A DNA stretch of 64,000 nt from Humulus lupulus (lineage: Eukaryota; Streptophyta; Magnoliopsida; Rosales; Cannabaceae): NCBI RefSeq assembly GCF_963169125.1, contig NC_084795.1:275662122-275726121 (forward strand), written 5' to 3'. Shown in pieces: positions 13,255 to 26,140 of the stretch (its first letter is position 1; every line of letters begins with the position of its first letter). The notes under the pieces are model-generated. The model searched no databases, was not told where the DNA came from, and was given only the letters and a program-made list of their open reading frames with translations. Made by a program: the position numbers and the translations under genes.

Positions 13255-16200
13255 ATGGTTTATTTGGCAAATCTTCATCACCAAAGAACATCATTATTAA
13301 TTAGTTGCTCGATGCATTGGTTTAAAGTCTGTGTTTTGATTAATTATTTGATAATCACAAGTTTTGCAGAGCTTGAGAGGTTTGAACATCCACCCAAAGA
13401 TGATGGCTCACTTAGCATATTGGTTGTTGGAGATTGGGGAAGAAATGGCCATTTCAATCAATCCAAAGTTGCTTTCCAGGTCTACTTTTTACCCTTTTTT
13501 TATGTATATAATATATATATATATATTGGGAATTTTATAGTAGAAACTTTTTATTTTTGCACTACCGGTGGTGCATTATTTAGTTTCATATGAACATTTT
13601 TTTTTATATGACGGTGTACATTATAATTTTAGCAAACTTTTTACATGTGTTGTATTATTTATTAATAATATGATGTTATATTAAATAAGTGTGACAAAAT
13701 GAGTTTATCACATTTTGTAACATAATTTGAGAGTTACAAATAAGTGGGACAAATGTGTGTGTCCAAATTTGTAACATACTTTCGGAAGTTACACATCTTT
13801 CAAAATCAGTAACCATTTGTAACCTCCAAAATTATTACCTAATAATGTGTAAAATGAGAGTTACATTTCTAAATTAAATTTCATGAATCATAATGTTATA
13901 TGGCTGTTAGAGATGTGATTTTGACTATCATTAGGTGTATGGAAGTTATAAAATCAAAAGAGGAAGAGTTTTGACGTTTTTGTAGAAAAGTGCGAAAATT
14001 GGGAGGTTACAAGCTCTAGGCCACAACCTAGAGCATCCCAGACCGCAGCTTGGGAGTCAGAGACTCATCGTCGCAGCCTAGGGCGCTGACAACCAAATTC
14101 TATTTTTGCATTTTTATCAATTTTGAATGTTTTGAACACTTCAAGTAACTCCCAAATCTTCCATTTAATTTCACAAACACCCAATTTAACATTGGTAATA
14201 ACCAAGATTGGTAGAATTTGAAATTAAATGGGTGTCTCAAAAATTTATAAATAGAGATAATCTGGTCACTTGTGAATATGAGTTTTTCATCCATTTTAGC
14301 ACTTGGCTGAAAAACAAAAGACTTGATAATTCCAAATACTTATTTCTAAACTTGAGAGAGTCCCTTAGTGTTAAGAGAATAGGGCGAAATAAACTTTTGG
14401 ACAAAGGTCTTGAACCTTGTTCAAGTGTAGTGATCCCCACTACTCTTCACTTGAGGTGGTGCGAGTGTTAGAGTGTTCTTCATATTTTCTATTCTTCTTA
14501 TTTCATTATTTTGTTCATCTTCTTCTTATTTAATTTGTATTGTTATTGTCTTGATTTTGTAATCTCATTCTTTTCTACTTCTTCATATATCTATTTTACT
14601 TTTATTTTGTGCATTAGAGTTGTAACTTTATTTTTATCAAGCCTATTGTCCATTTGTATTTCTTGCTTAAAGGTGTATTTCGGTTCCATATATATAATTG
14701 ACATATATATTTTCTAACAATCAAAAGCTTAACTATTCCTCTTCAATGGAAGGAGAAACCATCAAGAACTTGTGAGGATTCAACTTTTAAAATTGGCAAG
14801 ATAAGGTAATGTTCTTCTTTGTTTTTCTTAGAAGAACTAATGACTCTCATATGGTGATAGAAATGAGAAGAAGAAAATTATATGAATGAGGTTCATACAA
14901 ATTTATGGTTTTCTAATCTCTTTTGCTTTTTGCAAAGAAAGTAGTTAGATTATAAGATGTTTCAACATCATGAGTTTTTTATATTTGTGATTAATTAACA
15001 TATTGTGTGAATAATCTCTAGTGGATTATTGAGTAATTTGGTAGCGTGTTATATATTGTATTAGTGAGAAATTATTAGCATGATAATTTTATAAGCTTTA
15101 TATGACATGTATATATATTGATTTTGTGAATCAACGGAATCTTTTAATATGTGGAAAATGTGAAATCATGTGTATGGTATTTGTGATTTATGTTTACATA
15201 TTAATTTATGTGAATAAAGAGCTATGTTAGTATAGTATAGATCATATGTGTTGACAATTATGTGAAATTATATTGAAATATAATCATACAAATATTTGTG
15301 AGATATTAAAATGTATGTTAATATTTAAAAGTATATTGATATGTGAATATACATGTGAATATTATACCATGATTATTATGATGTGTCATATAATGTTTTA
15401 ATTAAGGTGAAAATAATATAAATAGGTTTTATTCTATATTATTGTTGGTATGTGATGAGTTACAATTTATTTGGTAAATAAAGAGAATTATTTGAGAATT
15501 TAAAATTTCTCATTTAAGTGTGGATCATCTCAATTATAAGATAAGAAAAGATGAACCTAAGGGGGTTGCATCTCTTGATAATTGTGTCTTGCTATTGCAA
15601 GAAAAATGGATCAAGGTGGATCCAAAATTATGGGATGGCATATTGACCTATAAGGCTTGGAGTCTAAAGTGTGGTCAAAAAGGGAAATTTTTTGAGAATT
15701 ATGTAGTGACAATAATTCTTAAATACTTAATGTCTCAATGAGGAGACATTACAAATTTAGAGAAGCTTTTTTAATCTTTACACCAATGGTAAATAGATTG
15801 AAGAGACTTTTATTTATTTTGGTTAAAGATGGTGATATGTTTAAATTAATCTCAATGATGAGATCATTTTTAAGCTAAAGCATGAGAAATCAAAGTGTTT
15901 AAATAAATCAATGATGATTTATTTTCTTTGATTTAAGTGTTTAAAAAATTGACATCTTCAAATTGATTTTGATGACAAAATCAATGGATGTCAAAATGGT
16001 GTTTTCAAAAGAATCTCAAAGAGACTATTAGAAAATGCACAAAAGTTGTTTGAATGATTTTGATATTATTTAGACAACTAAAAGTGAAAATTAGTTATAA
16101 TTTGCTTGAGAAATTTTCACATGGTATTTGTGTCTACATATTTCATTTTTGTAAAATATAAAAGAAAGTAAACCAAGTGAAGGTCACTTTCAAAGGGGTA

Positions 16201-19200
16201 TGTCTTGATTTGCAAGTAAATAAATCAAAATAAATTAACATTGATGTTTTGTTTATTTTGATCTATTGTGAGTTTATCATGTGGTTTAAGGACTCGTGAT
16301 GAATTGTTTGGATTATAAGTCTAGTATTATCTTGGAGGATAATGTAAAAGAATTAATAGAAATGAAGAGATTTCTAATTTAAAGTAATATTTTATTATCA
16401 TTTTATATGAGAAATGTGGGGGTGATGCTTCAAAATTAGTCAATTTATTTTGAAAAATAATTGATTAATTTGGTCATCTTAAAATGTATACACGCAAGTT
16501 ATGTGATTTAGAATTCCACATTCTAAATTACTTTAGCTTTATGTATAATATGGGTAATCTAGACATGCTTGATGTCTAAGGTTAGTTTGTGAGATATTTG
16601 ATTCAAGAAGGAATCAATTTAGGCAATAAATGGAGTTATAGAAACAAAGATGTTTCTATATTCAAATCAAGATAAAATATATTATCTTAGATATTAAAGT
16701 GTGAAAATAGTGGGGGTGTTGACTATTGTCAAACTCACTATTTTAATAAAAGTGTAACTATTTTATTCAAACTATAGCTAACATAAAGTTTGAATGAAAT
16801 AATGAGATATGCATGCATAATAAAAGAAAAAATGATTCAAAATGGAATTATTTCTACATATCGATAGATGGGACTTAAACTCTCTAAAGAGATTCGCGGT
16901 TGATGGTACCCAATCTTAATACTAGTTACTCAAATTAGTGTTAGGTTCAATAGGTAATAACAAGACAACTAAGTGAATGTGTATAGTACTTAAAATTGTC
17001 CCATCTGAGATACAAGTACTAAGTGTTACTTATGTTAAAACTGAAATGTTTTTTAATGGAACTTAGTCTTGAGATGACAAATATCTTAAGGATAACAAGA
17101 TACTATAAAAGTTCCACCTATATGGACTTAGGGATGGTGTCGCCTTTCATGAAAATTGGGAGTTCATTCTCAAGAGAAAGTCTATGAATGGAATGTGCAC
17201 ATGACCATTAACGGTGCAAAGCGAGACAAGGGTTCTCAAGTGAGCATAGCAAATGTGTGTGTATTATCACTGGTTTTGTATCAAGGAATAGTGGCTCAAT
17301 GCTTCGACAACCAAAATTTCAACAAACTTTGTAATAATGACACTAAGGTAAAATTCAAGTCAAAATACATTTTACTTTATGCACTTTAATGCAGTGGTTT
17401 CTATAGAGAGAGTAATTATTTAATCAAGTGGGAGGATATTATATTCTTAGTATAATGTTTGATTAATTAAACAAGAGTTACAAAAGAAGTATTATTTAAT
17501 CCAGTGGATGAATGTTATATCATTTATTAATAATATAATGTTAGATTAAATAAGTGTGACAAAATGAGTTTGTCACATTTTGTAGCATAATTTGAGAGTT
17601 ACAAATAAGTGAGACAAATGTGTGTGTCGAAATTTGTAATATACTTTTGGAAGTTACACATCTTACAAAATCAGTAACCGTTTGTAATAATCTCCAAAAA
17701 TATCATCTAATAATGTGTAAAATGAGAGTTACACATTTCTAAATTGAATTTCATGAACCATAATGTTATATGGCTGTTAAATATGTGATTTTGACTCCCA
17801 TTAGGTATATGGTAGTTACAAAATCAAATGGGGCAGAGTTTGTGTGTTTTTGTGGAAAAGTACAAAAATTGGGAGGTTACAAGCTCTAGGCCACGACGTA
17901 GAGTATCCCAGGTTGCGACCCGAGAGTCAGAGACTCACCGCCCCGGCCTAGGGCGCTGACAACGAAATTCTATTTTTGCATTTTCATCAATTTTGAACGT
18001 TTTGAATACTTCAATTAACTCTCAAATCTTCCATTTAATTCCATAATTAAACAACCAATTTTACTTTGGTAATAACCAAATGAGTTGGTGGAATTTGAAA
18101 TTCAAAGAGTGTCTCAAAAATCTATAAATAGAGGTCACTTGGCCACTTGTGAATATGAGTTTTTCATCCATTTTAACACTTTGTTGAAAAATAAAAGACT
18201 TGATAATTCCAAAAAATTATTTTAAATTCGAGAGAGTCTCTTAGTGCTAAGAGAATAGAAGAAATAAACTTTTGGAAAAGGTCTTGAACCTTGTTCAAGT
18301 CTAGTGATCTTCATTATTCTTCACTTGAGGTAGTGTGAGTGTTAGAGTGTTCTTCATATTTTCTATTCTTCTTATTTCATTCTTTTATTCTCTTATTCTT
18401 ATTTTATTTGTAATATTGTTATTGTCTTGAGTTTATAATCTATTTTTTCTACTTCTTCGTATATCTATTTTACTTATATTTTGTGCTTTACAATTGTAAT
18501 TTTATTTTTATCAATCATATTGTCTATTTGTATTTCTTGATTAAAGTTGTATTTTGGTTTCTTTACATTGATGATACTAATTAATTTGTGTAAAATTACG
18601 TACACACAGATGGGACGCATTGGAGAGAAATTAGATGTAGATTTTGTGATATCGACAGGAGATAATTTCTATGAGAATGGACTAAAGAGCGTAAGTGATC
18701 CAACATTTCACAACTCATTCACAAATGTTTACACTGCTAAAAGCCTCCAAAAGCAGTGGTACAGCGGTAAGTATATATATTTATATCATTATTAAAAAAA
18801 AATTATTATTAAATAATATATATATTTATATAAAACAAGCCTAATAAATAATATTATGAATACGAATTATTATTTTGGTGTAGTTTTGGGAAATCATGAC
18901 TACAGGGGAGATGTAGAGGCACAATTAAGCCCTCTTCTTCGAAACATTGACAGTCGCTGGTTTTGCCTCAGATCTTTTGTTCTTAATGCAGGTTAGAACA
19001 TTGTTCCTTTGATTTTATTGAATCTTGATAAAATAATAATAATATAAAAAAATGCTAGCTCGTGCTACAACAAAATATTTAAATAAATATTTTTGTCAAC
19101 GATTTGGTGGGTGGGTATGATAATATTTTTTTAAAAAAAAAAAACTCTTTGATTTGGTAGGTATTAAGATATATGGTGAATCATTGGTGCAATTCATGAA

Positions 19201-22200
19201 TGAAACTAAAAATAATTATTTGGAGAAAAAAATAAATGATTCATTTTAACCATGCATATTTAGTCCAGCCCTCAATAATAAAAAACCAGTTGAAAGATTT
19301 CCAAATTTGATTATGTAGCGTTTGTTTGGAAACAACTATGTAATTATTAGAGTAGTAATTACATATATGAGTAATTATATTATATTTTAAAATACATGGT
19401 ATATTTGGATGTGAAGTGATAATTATTTATGAATTCCTATTATTATGTTTGGCAAATCAGTTAGTAATTACACATAAAAATAATATTATGTAATAAATAC
19501 TATTTAAAATTATTAGTAATTAGTAATTACACTCTAGTTCTTATGGGGCCACGAGAATTAGAAAGTGTAATTGGATCCAATTACATAGTTACCGTATAAT
19601 TATATAGTTAAACAAACATGTCAAATCGAGTAATTACTTAGAATTACACCCAATTCCAATTACATGGGCTTTCCATACACTATCATAGTGTTTTTTCACA
19701 TTCATTCATCTTCACTTATTAGGATTGAGAGAAATACTATGTATTTGAAATTCCATTGTTTAGTAAAACCAATTACAAAATAAATACAGCAAACCAAAGT
19801 GATCTTGTACTAATTATATTCCTCCACATCAGCTCGTACTATAAGCGGTAAAAGAAAATTATGAAGAATTAATATCTTGGTATCACATGCCAAAAAATAA
19901 TGTGACTTAGTTTTTAGTGAAAACATTAAAAATAATTAAAAAAAATGTTTTGAGATCTAAGTGATGACATAGTTTTAACATGTTAATTAATAATTTAAAC
20001 GCTAAAAAAAGTAATTATCTAAACTTAACTGGTTTCAAATGATAAAGAATAGAGAAAGCATAAAAGAAAATCATATTCACATCTGAAAAGTTTGTATATA
20101 TAGGCACTCACATAGTTTTTTTTTTCTTTTGATGGGTTCTCACACTGTAAGTTTACTCTAGTTAAAAAAAAAATTGAAAAATATTGTCTCTAGTCTCTAT
20201 TTACATTTACACTTGTTAGGTATATACAACATTAATTTTTTTATTTTATTTTATATTTTGACAAAGTGATTAAATAATCTCATGATTGAATAAAATACAA
20301 AAAAAAGTAAATTACATCAATCCAAAAAGCCTATTTTATGAGTGCTTACATGAGACAAACTTGTCCTAGAATATTTGAACAATAAACTTGAAAAAAAAAC
20401 ACCCAAAAAAGAAGAATCCTTTTCTAACACGTTAGTTTTATGTTGAAGAATCCTCTACTAATAAAGTTTTCATATCTTTATTATTAATTAATGAAAAAAA
20501 AAACTTATAATAGTAAATATGTGGTGTTCTTGTCAAAAGTGAATTTTTATAAGTTAAATTAAAAAAATGTATAATTTTGTATTTTTAAAAAGAAGTCTAT
20601 ATATAGTAAAATAAAATATTCAAGAAAAAAAAATGTGTTTGATTATGTAAATTGGTGTGTGCCAATATGGTTTTCTTTTCTCCTCTCAACTATATTACCA
20701 CTTATAATGAGAAATTTTTATGGTAAAAATATTGAAAAATTAATGTAATTTTGAGAAAGAGAAAGGAGTAATTGATTTGGGATATGTGATATAATTAGTA
20801 TAATTACTTTGTTTATATATATTTATAGAAACGGCAGAATTCTTCTTTGTGGACACCACTCCGTTCGTTGAGAGCTATTTTGTTGAGATTGACCATACTT
20901 ACGATTGGAGACATGTATTTCCGAGACGGAATTACCTTACCAACTTCCTCAAGGTAAACGGGGTTAAGATTGACTATACTTACGATTGAGTTTTGTTAGC
21001 TTTAGCTTATAGCTATAGTTTCTGCATAAATTATTCAATAAGTTGTTTTCTGACTGTTTACCAAACACTATTATTGTCTCGTTTTTTCATAAAGCAGTTT
21101 TTAGCTTATAGATATAACTTATGCATAAATTATTCAATAAGTTGTTTTCTAACTGTTTAACAAACATCATTATTATCTCACTTTTTCATAAAACAATTTT
21201 TAACTTATAGCTGTAGCTTATACATAAATTATTAAATAAGTTGTTTTCTAACTGTTTATCAAAAGCCATTATTGTCCCGCTTTTTCATAAAAACAACTTT
21301 TAGCTTTTTTAAAAATGATACCAAATGGGACCTATATCTTCATCATGATTCATTCATATTCAAAAATATTAATTCATCATTATAATATTACTTTAATATT
21401 TAATAATTCTAACAAAATTTATACCTTATTTTTCTTTTTTTAAAAAAATTATTGGATAAGGATTTGGAAAAAGCATTGGGAGAATCTACTGCCAGGTGGA
21501 AGATTGTGGTTGGTCACCATGCTATCAGAAGCGTTGGGCATCATGGCGATACCCCAGAGCTAATAGAACACCTTCTCCCATTGCTCCAGGTACATATTTA
21601 TGTGCTTTTTTTTAATTATTATTTGCTAATACATCTTTATAAGAGTAATTAGTTATAATATATCTTTCTTTATTATCATTATTTTGTTAAATTATATTCT
21701 TTTGATATTTTTTTTGTACAATTATCTTTCCGAAAAAATATAAAAATTAAAGTATCAAGTATTTCGATAGAATATCAAATATGAAAAATATTATTTTACA
21801 AAAAAAAAAAAAAAGAGACTATTTTACATTCACCCTTATATTTTAATTAATTTTTGTGTATTTTTTTTCTTTCTTTTCAGGCAAATGATGTTGATCTTTA
21901 CATTAATGGACACGATCACAGTTTAGAACACATTAGTAGCCCAGATAAGTAAGTGAAGCATATTTACATTAATTTAAGGGATATATTTTTTTTTTCAATA
22001 CATTAAATGATAATTCGGATTTTATGCTATACAAAATAGATCAATATAGTATCATAATTACTCGATTTTTGTTAAAATATTTTTAATTATAAAATCAATT
22101 CTTAAGTTATTAGAGATTAGATAGATTCACTGTAGCGAGAGTGGTCGAAGAGCTGAGAATAAATGATTTTATTTAAAAATATTTTAATCAAAATAAAGTA

Positions 22201-22634
22201 TAAGGTACTATTTTGATTCATTTTTTCAGGAAAAACACAGGAACTAAACTAGCAATTTCTCTATATTTAATATTAATTTATAGATACGTATATACACATA
22301 TACATATTTTGTGAGAACATATATATATATTAAACATACTTAAATTATAAGTAATTAATATGGTTAATTATAATGAATGAATGAATGAAACAGTTCAATC
22401 CAATTCATAACGAGTGGTGCGGGTTCGAAGGCGTGGAGAGGAGACGTGAAAGAGAATAGTACAAGTAGTAGTGGCAATGAAGGTTGTGTGGTGAGGTTCT
22501 TTTACGATGGACAAGGTTTCATGTCTTTGCGCCTCAACCGCAGTAGTAACGATGCTGAGTTTCTCTTCTTTGATGTTTTCGGCAATGTTTTGCACTCTTC
22601 CAAACTCTCTAAACATCTCCACTCTTCCATTTAA
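13255..22634 (+). CDS. Purple acid phosphatase, low-molecular-weight type (PAP3/8/17-like), 350 aa, seven exons, copy 1
   Basis: Exons: 13255-13479, 18610-18766, 18884-18991, 20829-20953, 21461-21589, 21881-21948, 22394-22634; GT-AG introns, joined frame open (1053 nt). Secreted or vacuolar dimetal hydrolase releasing phosphate from esters at acid pH. The five metallophosphatase motifs are intact: GDWG (D60), GDNFY (D93, Y96), GNHD (N131, H132), VGHH (223-225) and GHDH (H259, H261); the motif II Tyr is the charge-transfer ligand giving the purple colour. A hydrophobic stretch at 22-37 fits a signal peptide, and Met20 (13312) is an alternative start giving a cleaner one. Oddities: intron 1 is 5.1 kb because of an LTR element; the segment after AWRGD (about 288-300) is [12 protein letters not shown] instead of the Trp-containing [10 protein letters not shown] of copy 2; a piece of exon 4 is repeated inside intron 4. 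Which Arabidopsis member is closest cannot be settled here. Confidence 0.9.
13648..14686 (+). repeat. 5' LTR of the intronic retrotransposon
   Basis: Aligns collinearly with 17513-18561 over the whole length. In the first ~167 aligned bases I count about 11 differences, mostly transitions, so the insertion is old. Contains a GC-richer stretch (14005-14090) in an otherwise AT-rich sequence. Ends are approximate within about 10 bp. Confidence 0.82.
17513..18561 (+). repeat. 3' LTR of the intronic retrotransposon
   Basis: Partner of 13648-14686, beginning TGTTATATCATTTATT. It ends only about 50 bp before phosphatase exon 2 (18610), so the LTR polyadenylation or promoter region lies immediately upstream of the exon coding for the GDNFY motif. 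Confidence 0.82.
19315..19670. mobile_element. Probable MITE in phosphatase-1 intron 3
   Basis: The left side GCGTTTGTTTGGAAACAAC with TATGTAATTA is complementary to the right side (TAGTTAAACAAACATG; AATTACACCCAATTCCAATT). Repeated TAATTAC blocks occur throughout. Boundaries and superfamily are uncertain; the GTTTGTTTGG-type end is common in plant MITEs. The rest of intron 3 (18992-20828) is AT-rich with no other recognised feature. Confidence 0.5.
20999..21305. repeat. Three tandem copies of a 99-bp repeat in phosphatase-1 intron 4
   Basis: The unit carries GCATAAATTATTCAATAAG at about 21024, 21123 and 21222 (third copy slightly changed), followed each time by TTGTTTTCTxACTGTTTA and TTTTTCATAAA. 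The period is 99 bp. Noncoding. Confidence 0.85.
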
Positions 22635-22970
22635 ATCATACCTACCTATGTGAATAAATCTTAAAATATATAATATCTATATATAAGAGAGAGAGAGGTT
22701 TAGATTATAGTCTTCATTTTCATGTCATTTTCCATGAATGACTCATTTATTTTTGTCACTACTATATTTTGAGTCCTATAATTATTAATTGTATCTTGAA
22801 TAAACTTTATACTATTTTTTAATGTCTAAATATACATATATATATTTTAATATAAACCATAGCGTGGGTACACTCCTCAACTGTTGGGGACAAATTATGG
22901 TCATCTTTTTCTCAATAGAATAATTAATGTATGTCTTAGTTTCAATTTTTTTTTTTAACGTAATCGACGT
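22635..22970. other. 3' flank of phosphatase 1
   Basis: Presumed 3'UTR and terminator region. AATAAATC at 22652 and TTGAATAAAC near 22796 are possible polyadenylation signals; a short GA microsatellite is at about 22688. Confidence 0.4.
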
Positions 22971-23500
22971 ATAGGGATGTAAATAGGGTGGGTCTGCCCT
23001 GCCCCGCGAAAATTTTATCCTGCCCCGCCCCGCCCCGGCTTAATCGGGGCGGGTTTGCCCCATTTAATTTTTTTTTTTTTTTTAAGAAACATTAAATTAT
23101 AATTTTAGAATTTTCTCCAAGCCTAAATATTATATTTTATTGTAATCTTTATATTTTACACTTGGTATCAACTACACCATCAAATATTATATTTTGTTTT
23201 TTTATTTTAACATTTACAAAATAAATACAAGAAGAAGGATGAATTATATAAAACATATTTTTCAATTTTTATAATTCTTTCTAGTCTATATAGAATTAAA
23301 AATATTCTAAACCACATATAAAATGTCAATTTTACGTACTATGTATGTAAGTAGCATGAGAGAATTGAATTAAAATATAAAAAAAAAAAAAAAAATTGAG
23401 GCGGGGCGGCGCCCCACCCCGAATTCCGCCCCGTTTTTACCGGGGCAAAGATGTCCCGTCGGGTCGGGGCCCCGCCCCGCCGCCCCATTTTGCCATCCTT
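22971..23500. mobile_element. hAT-like MITE with GC-rich ends and 8-bp target duplication
   Basis: Both ends are very GC-rich in AT-rich surroundings: left ATAGGGATGTAAATAGGGTG with CCTGCCCCGC runs, right GCCGCCCCATTTTGCCATCC in inverse orientation. Flanks ATCGACGT (22963-22970) and ATCGACAT (23501-23508) form an 8-bp duplication with one mismatch, the size expected for hAT. The centre is A/T-rich and noncoding. A related GC-rich fragment is at about 38495-38545 inside phosphatase-2 intron 4. Confidence 0.75.
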
Positions 23501-23565
23501 ATCGACATTCGATACCAAATCATAAAACATGTATTTTCACATATGGATAAAATCAAGTTTTACTC

Positions 23566-24536
23566 TCTTAAGGGATATTTGGCTAGAGATAATAGAATGA
23601 AAATAAATCAACTTTTATTCCATTTTTTGTTTGGTTGTATTTTTAGAATATTTAAATTTCATTCTAATACAAAAAATTAATAAATTATTTATCAATTCTT
23701 TTATTAATATTAATTTTTATTTTATTCCTATTTTTATTCACATTCTCATATCTATTATATACAATAAATGTGTAGATAACGGAAATTTTTTGTTTTAACA
23801 GTTTTTTATTTTTTTAATGTTAATTTTAACGGAATATTCTTATATTTAACGGTAGTTTGTAAATATTTAAATTTAAATAAAATAAAATAATTAAAAAAAA
23901 TAAAAAGTGATATTTTTGAGATATTTTATAATGAAAATTATTTAAAAATAATAAATAATTAAAAAAATTAAAATAAGATATTTTTGAGATATTTTACAAT
24001 AATAATTATTTTTAAATAATAAATAATTAAACAAATTAAAATATGATATTTTGAGATATTTTACCATGATAATTATTTAAAAATAATAAAATCATACGTT
24101 TTATAACTTAAATAAAATTTAATTAAACATAAACTCACTTATTATAATAGTATCATATTAAACATATAATATAATCTACTGTGAATTAGCAATAAATTAC
24201 TTTTTTTTTTTAAAAAAACTAACAAAAAACTTAAATTTAAAATTCACGTATAATATTTAATATTACATTAAACATATAATATATAATCTCTTGTTACCAT
24301 TCCCAAATTCAAAAACTAGAACAAATATGAACTTAAACAAAAACAAATAAATTATTTAATTAAAATATGATATTTATTTCAAAATTTATATGATATTAAT
24401 ATAAATTTAATAAAAATAATTAATAAATTCTATAAATAAAACTAAGCAAACGTGCATATTGCACATTACTTGTATCTAATATATCTATATATTCTTTCAT
24501 TTTCATTCAATCCAACTAACCAAACATCATCTTACA
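23566..24536. mobile_element. Possible AT-rich inverted-repeat element
   Basis: The left edge TTAAGGGATATTTGGCTAGAG and AATAGAATGAAAATAAA resemble the complement of the right edge (CATTTTCATTCAATCCAACTAACCAAACATCATCTTA). The interior contains TGTGTAGATAACGG and CGTGCATATTGCACATTACTT, reminiscent of AT-rich Helitron-type plant repeats; a partial inverse copy occurs at about 40210-40480. Classification is uncertain. Confidence 0.4.
23885..24100. repeat. Three tandem copies of a 68-bp AT-rich repeat
   Basis: GATATTTTTGAGATATTTTA-like units begin at about 23909, 23977 and 24045 (period 68), each followed by an AATAATTATTTAAAAATAATA-like block. Confidence 0.75.
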
Positions 24537-25739
24537 TTTTATTCCAACTTTCGGATTATTTTTTATGATCCTAATAATTAAATACATGATATAATTTATT
24601 GTTTCACTCTGCTTCATAATTAATGAGCTCAAATGGTATTTAATATTTTTTATTAATATACAATATAAATAGAAATGTTTAATGTTTTCTCTTTCCCCTT
24701 TTACCATTTAATTCTTTTGACAAATCATCATTCATTTATTAAAAAATATAATTAAATAAATATGTAAGAGCATCTAAATTAAATTGTATTATTATAATAT
24801 CAAGAGACACAACAAAACTCTCTCTCTATAAATGTATTAATTGAATATTAATTATTCAGGCGGTGGGAAGGTAATAAGAGTTTATGGTGGGACTTAAACT
24901 CTAAAAAAAAAAAAAAAAGACTTAATAGTCAAATTGTAAGTGGACATATAATAAAATATCTACTATCATCATAGAGTATATATCTGAACTTAATATAACA
25001 TGACATCTTAAGATAAAGATCATGAACATTATTATTTCCAAAAAAAAAAAAGATCAATAATTATTAAGATCATGAATCGAGACATACATGACATAAATTT
25101 CTATTAGGTTTAGCCACAAAATCTTAGGTAATACAACATAATACGCTATATATATAATACGGGTACCAAACGTAACTCTTATATATATAAATTAATTAAT
25201 GTATCAGTTTCTCATACTACAATTGGTCATTTTATATATGCTGCATTAAAATTAATAAAATATAACTAAATCTTTTCACACTTTCTTTTGGATTCTTTAA
25301 TGGAAATCACTGTTGGGATATATATAAAATTGCATATCAAACAAGAATAGAATCACAAGATGCTCTGGGCTTCAGTTAAGACCTTTTATTTTCTTATCCC
25401 AGATTATTCCTTTCCTTTCCTTGAATTATTATTATTATTATTATTATTATTATCTGCATGCTGCCCCAGTCACACACAAGCAAATGAAATTAAGTTCTTA
25501 TAATTTCTCAATAAATTAAACTTGTGTCACTCGATAAAATTCATTATCAAATGTAGTTTGATTGGTTGAAACATAAACTATATATATAATATACATATAT
25601 TTAAACCAATAATGGTGGATTATAGCTACGTACATATGTGAATTGCTAAGGATACTCACGATACTGATTGATTTTATATATGTAAATTAGTCCACGTCAC
25701 TTCATCCATATCCCCTAAATATAATATAAATATATATAT
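24537..25739. other. Intergenic AT-rich DNA
   Basis: No gene or clear transposon end. Contains a (TTA)n microsatellite at about 25424-25453 and scattered TA runs. Confidence 0.4.
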
Positions 25740-26140
25740 TTATAGGGAAATTAGCCCTATTGGTGGGACTCTCAATGTTCTCGATCTTTTAACAGTTTTC
25801 GGCGCAATTTTTTTTTATGATAGTGTATATTGTAGCTATTTAGAGCATCAGCACGATTTTCAGAAAATTCTGAATAATTTACGGTACCGAAAACTTGGTT
25901 CAAACATGTTGTTGCACGCATGACTAATTTTGTTTATGCGCGTGGAAATCAACATGTTTGAATCTAGTTTTCGGTACTGTAAATTATTCGAAATTTTCTG
26001 AAAATTTGCAAGATGTTCTAAATAGTTACAATATACACGGTCATAAAAAAATATTGCGCCGAAAATCATTCACGGGTCGAGAAACATTAAGAGCCCTACT
26101 GATATGACTTAAAGTAAAGTCTCTATAAAAAAAATTGTCC
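25740..26140. mobile_element. Foldback MITE, family F, copy 1
   Basis: Long imperfect palindrome: the left arm runs through TTTTCGGCGCAATTTTTTTT, TTTCAGAAAATTCTGAATAA and GGTACCGAAAACTTGGTTCA; the right arm has the complements (GTTTTCGGTACTGTAAATTA, GAAATTTTCTGAAAATTTGC, TTGCGCCGAAAATCATTC). Arms of roughly 170 bp meet near 25930. Three related copies are at 30779, 37585 and 38930. The right terminus AAAATTGTCC is shared with copy 2. Confidence 0.8.

Larger units (their letters stand above)
13648..18561 (+). mobile_element. LTR retrotransposon (non-autonomous or decayed, possibly Copia-derived) in phosphatase intron 1
   Basis: Two directly repeated ~1.04 kb blocks (13648-14686 and 17513-18561) flank a ~2.8 kb internal part. 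Just inside, 14746-14810 reads as a gag-like start (MEGETIKN...GFNF..WQDK), resembling Copia gag; a 73-codon open stretch at 15520-15741 is not recognisable. No reverse transcriptase or integrase is seen, so the element is a large non-autonomous derivative or heavily decayed. A purine-rich AAGTGGGAGGA stretch (about 17430) and a diverged copy (TCCAGTGGATGAA) immediately precede the 3' LTR. A clear primer-binding site and target duplication were not found. Same strand as the gene. Confidence 0.8.
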
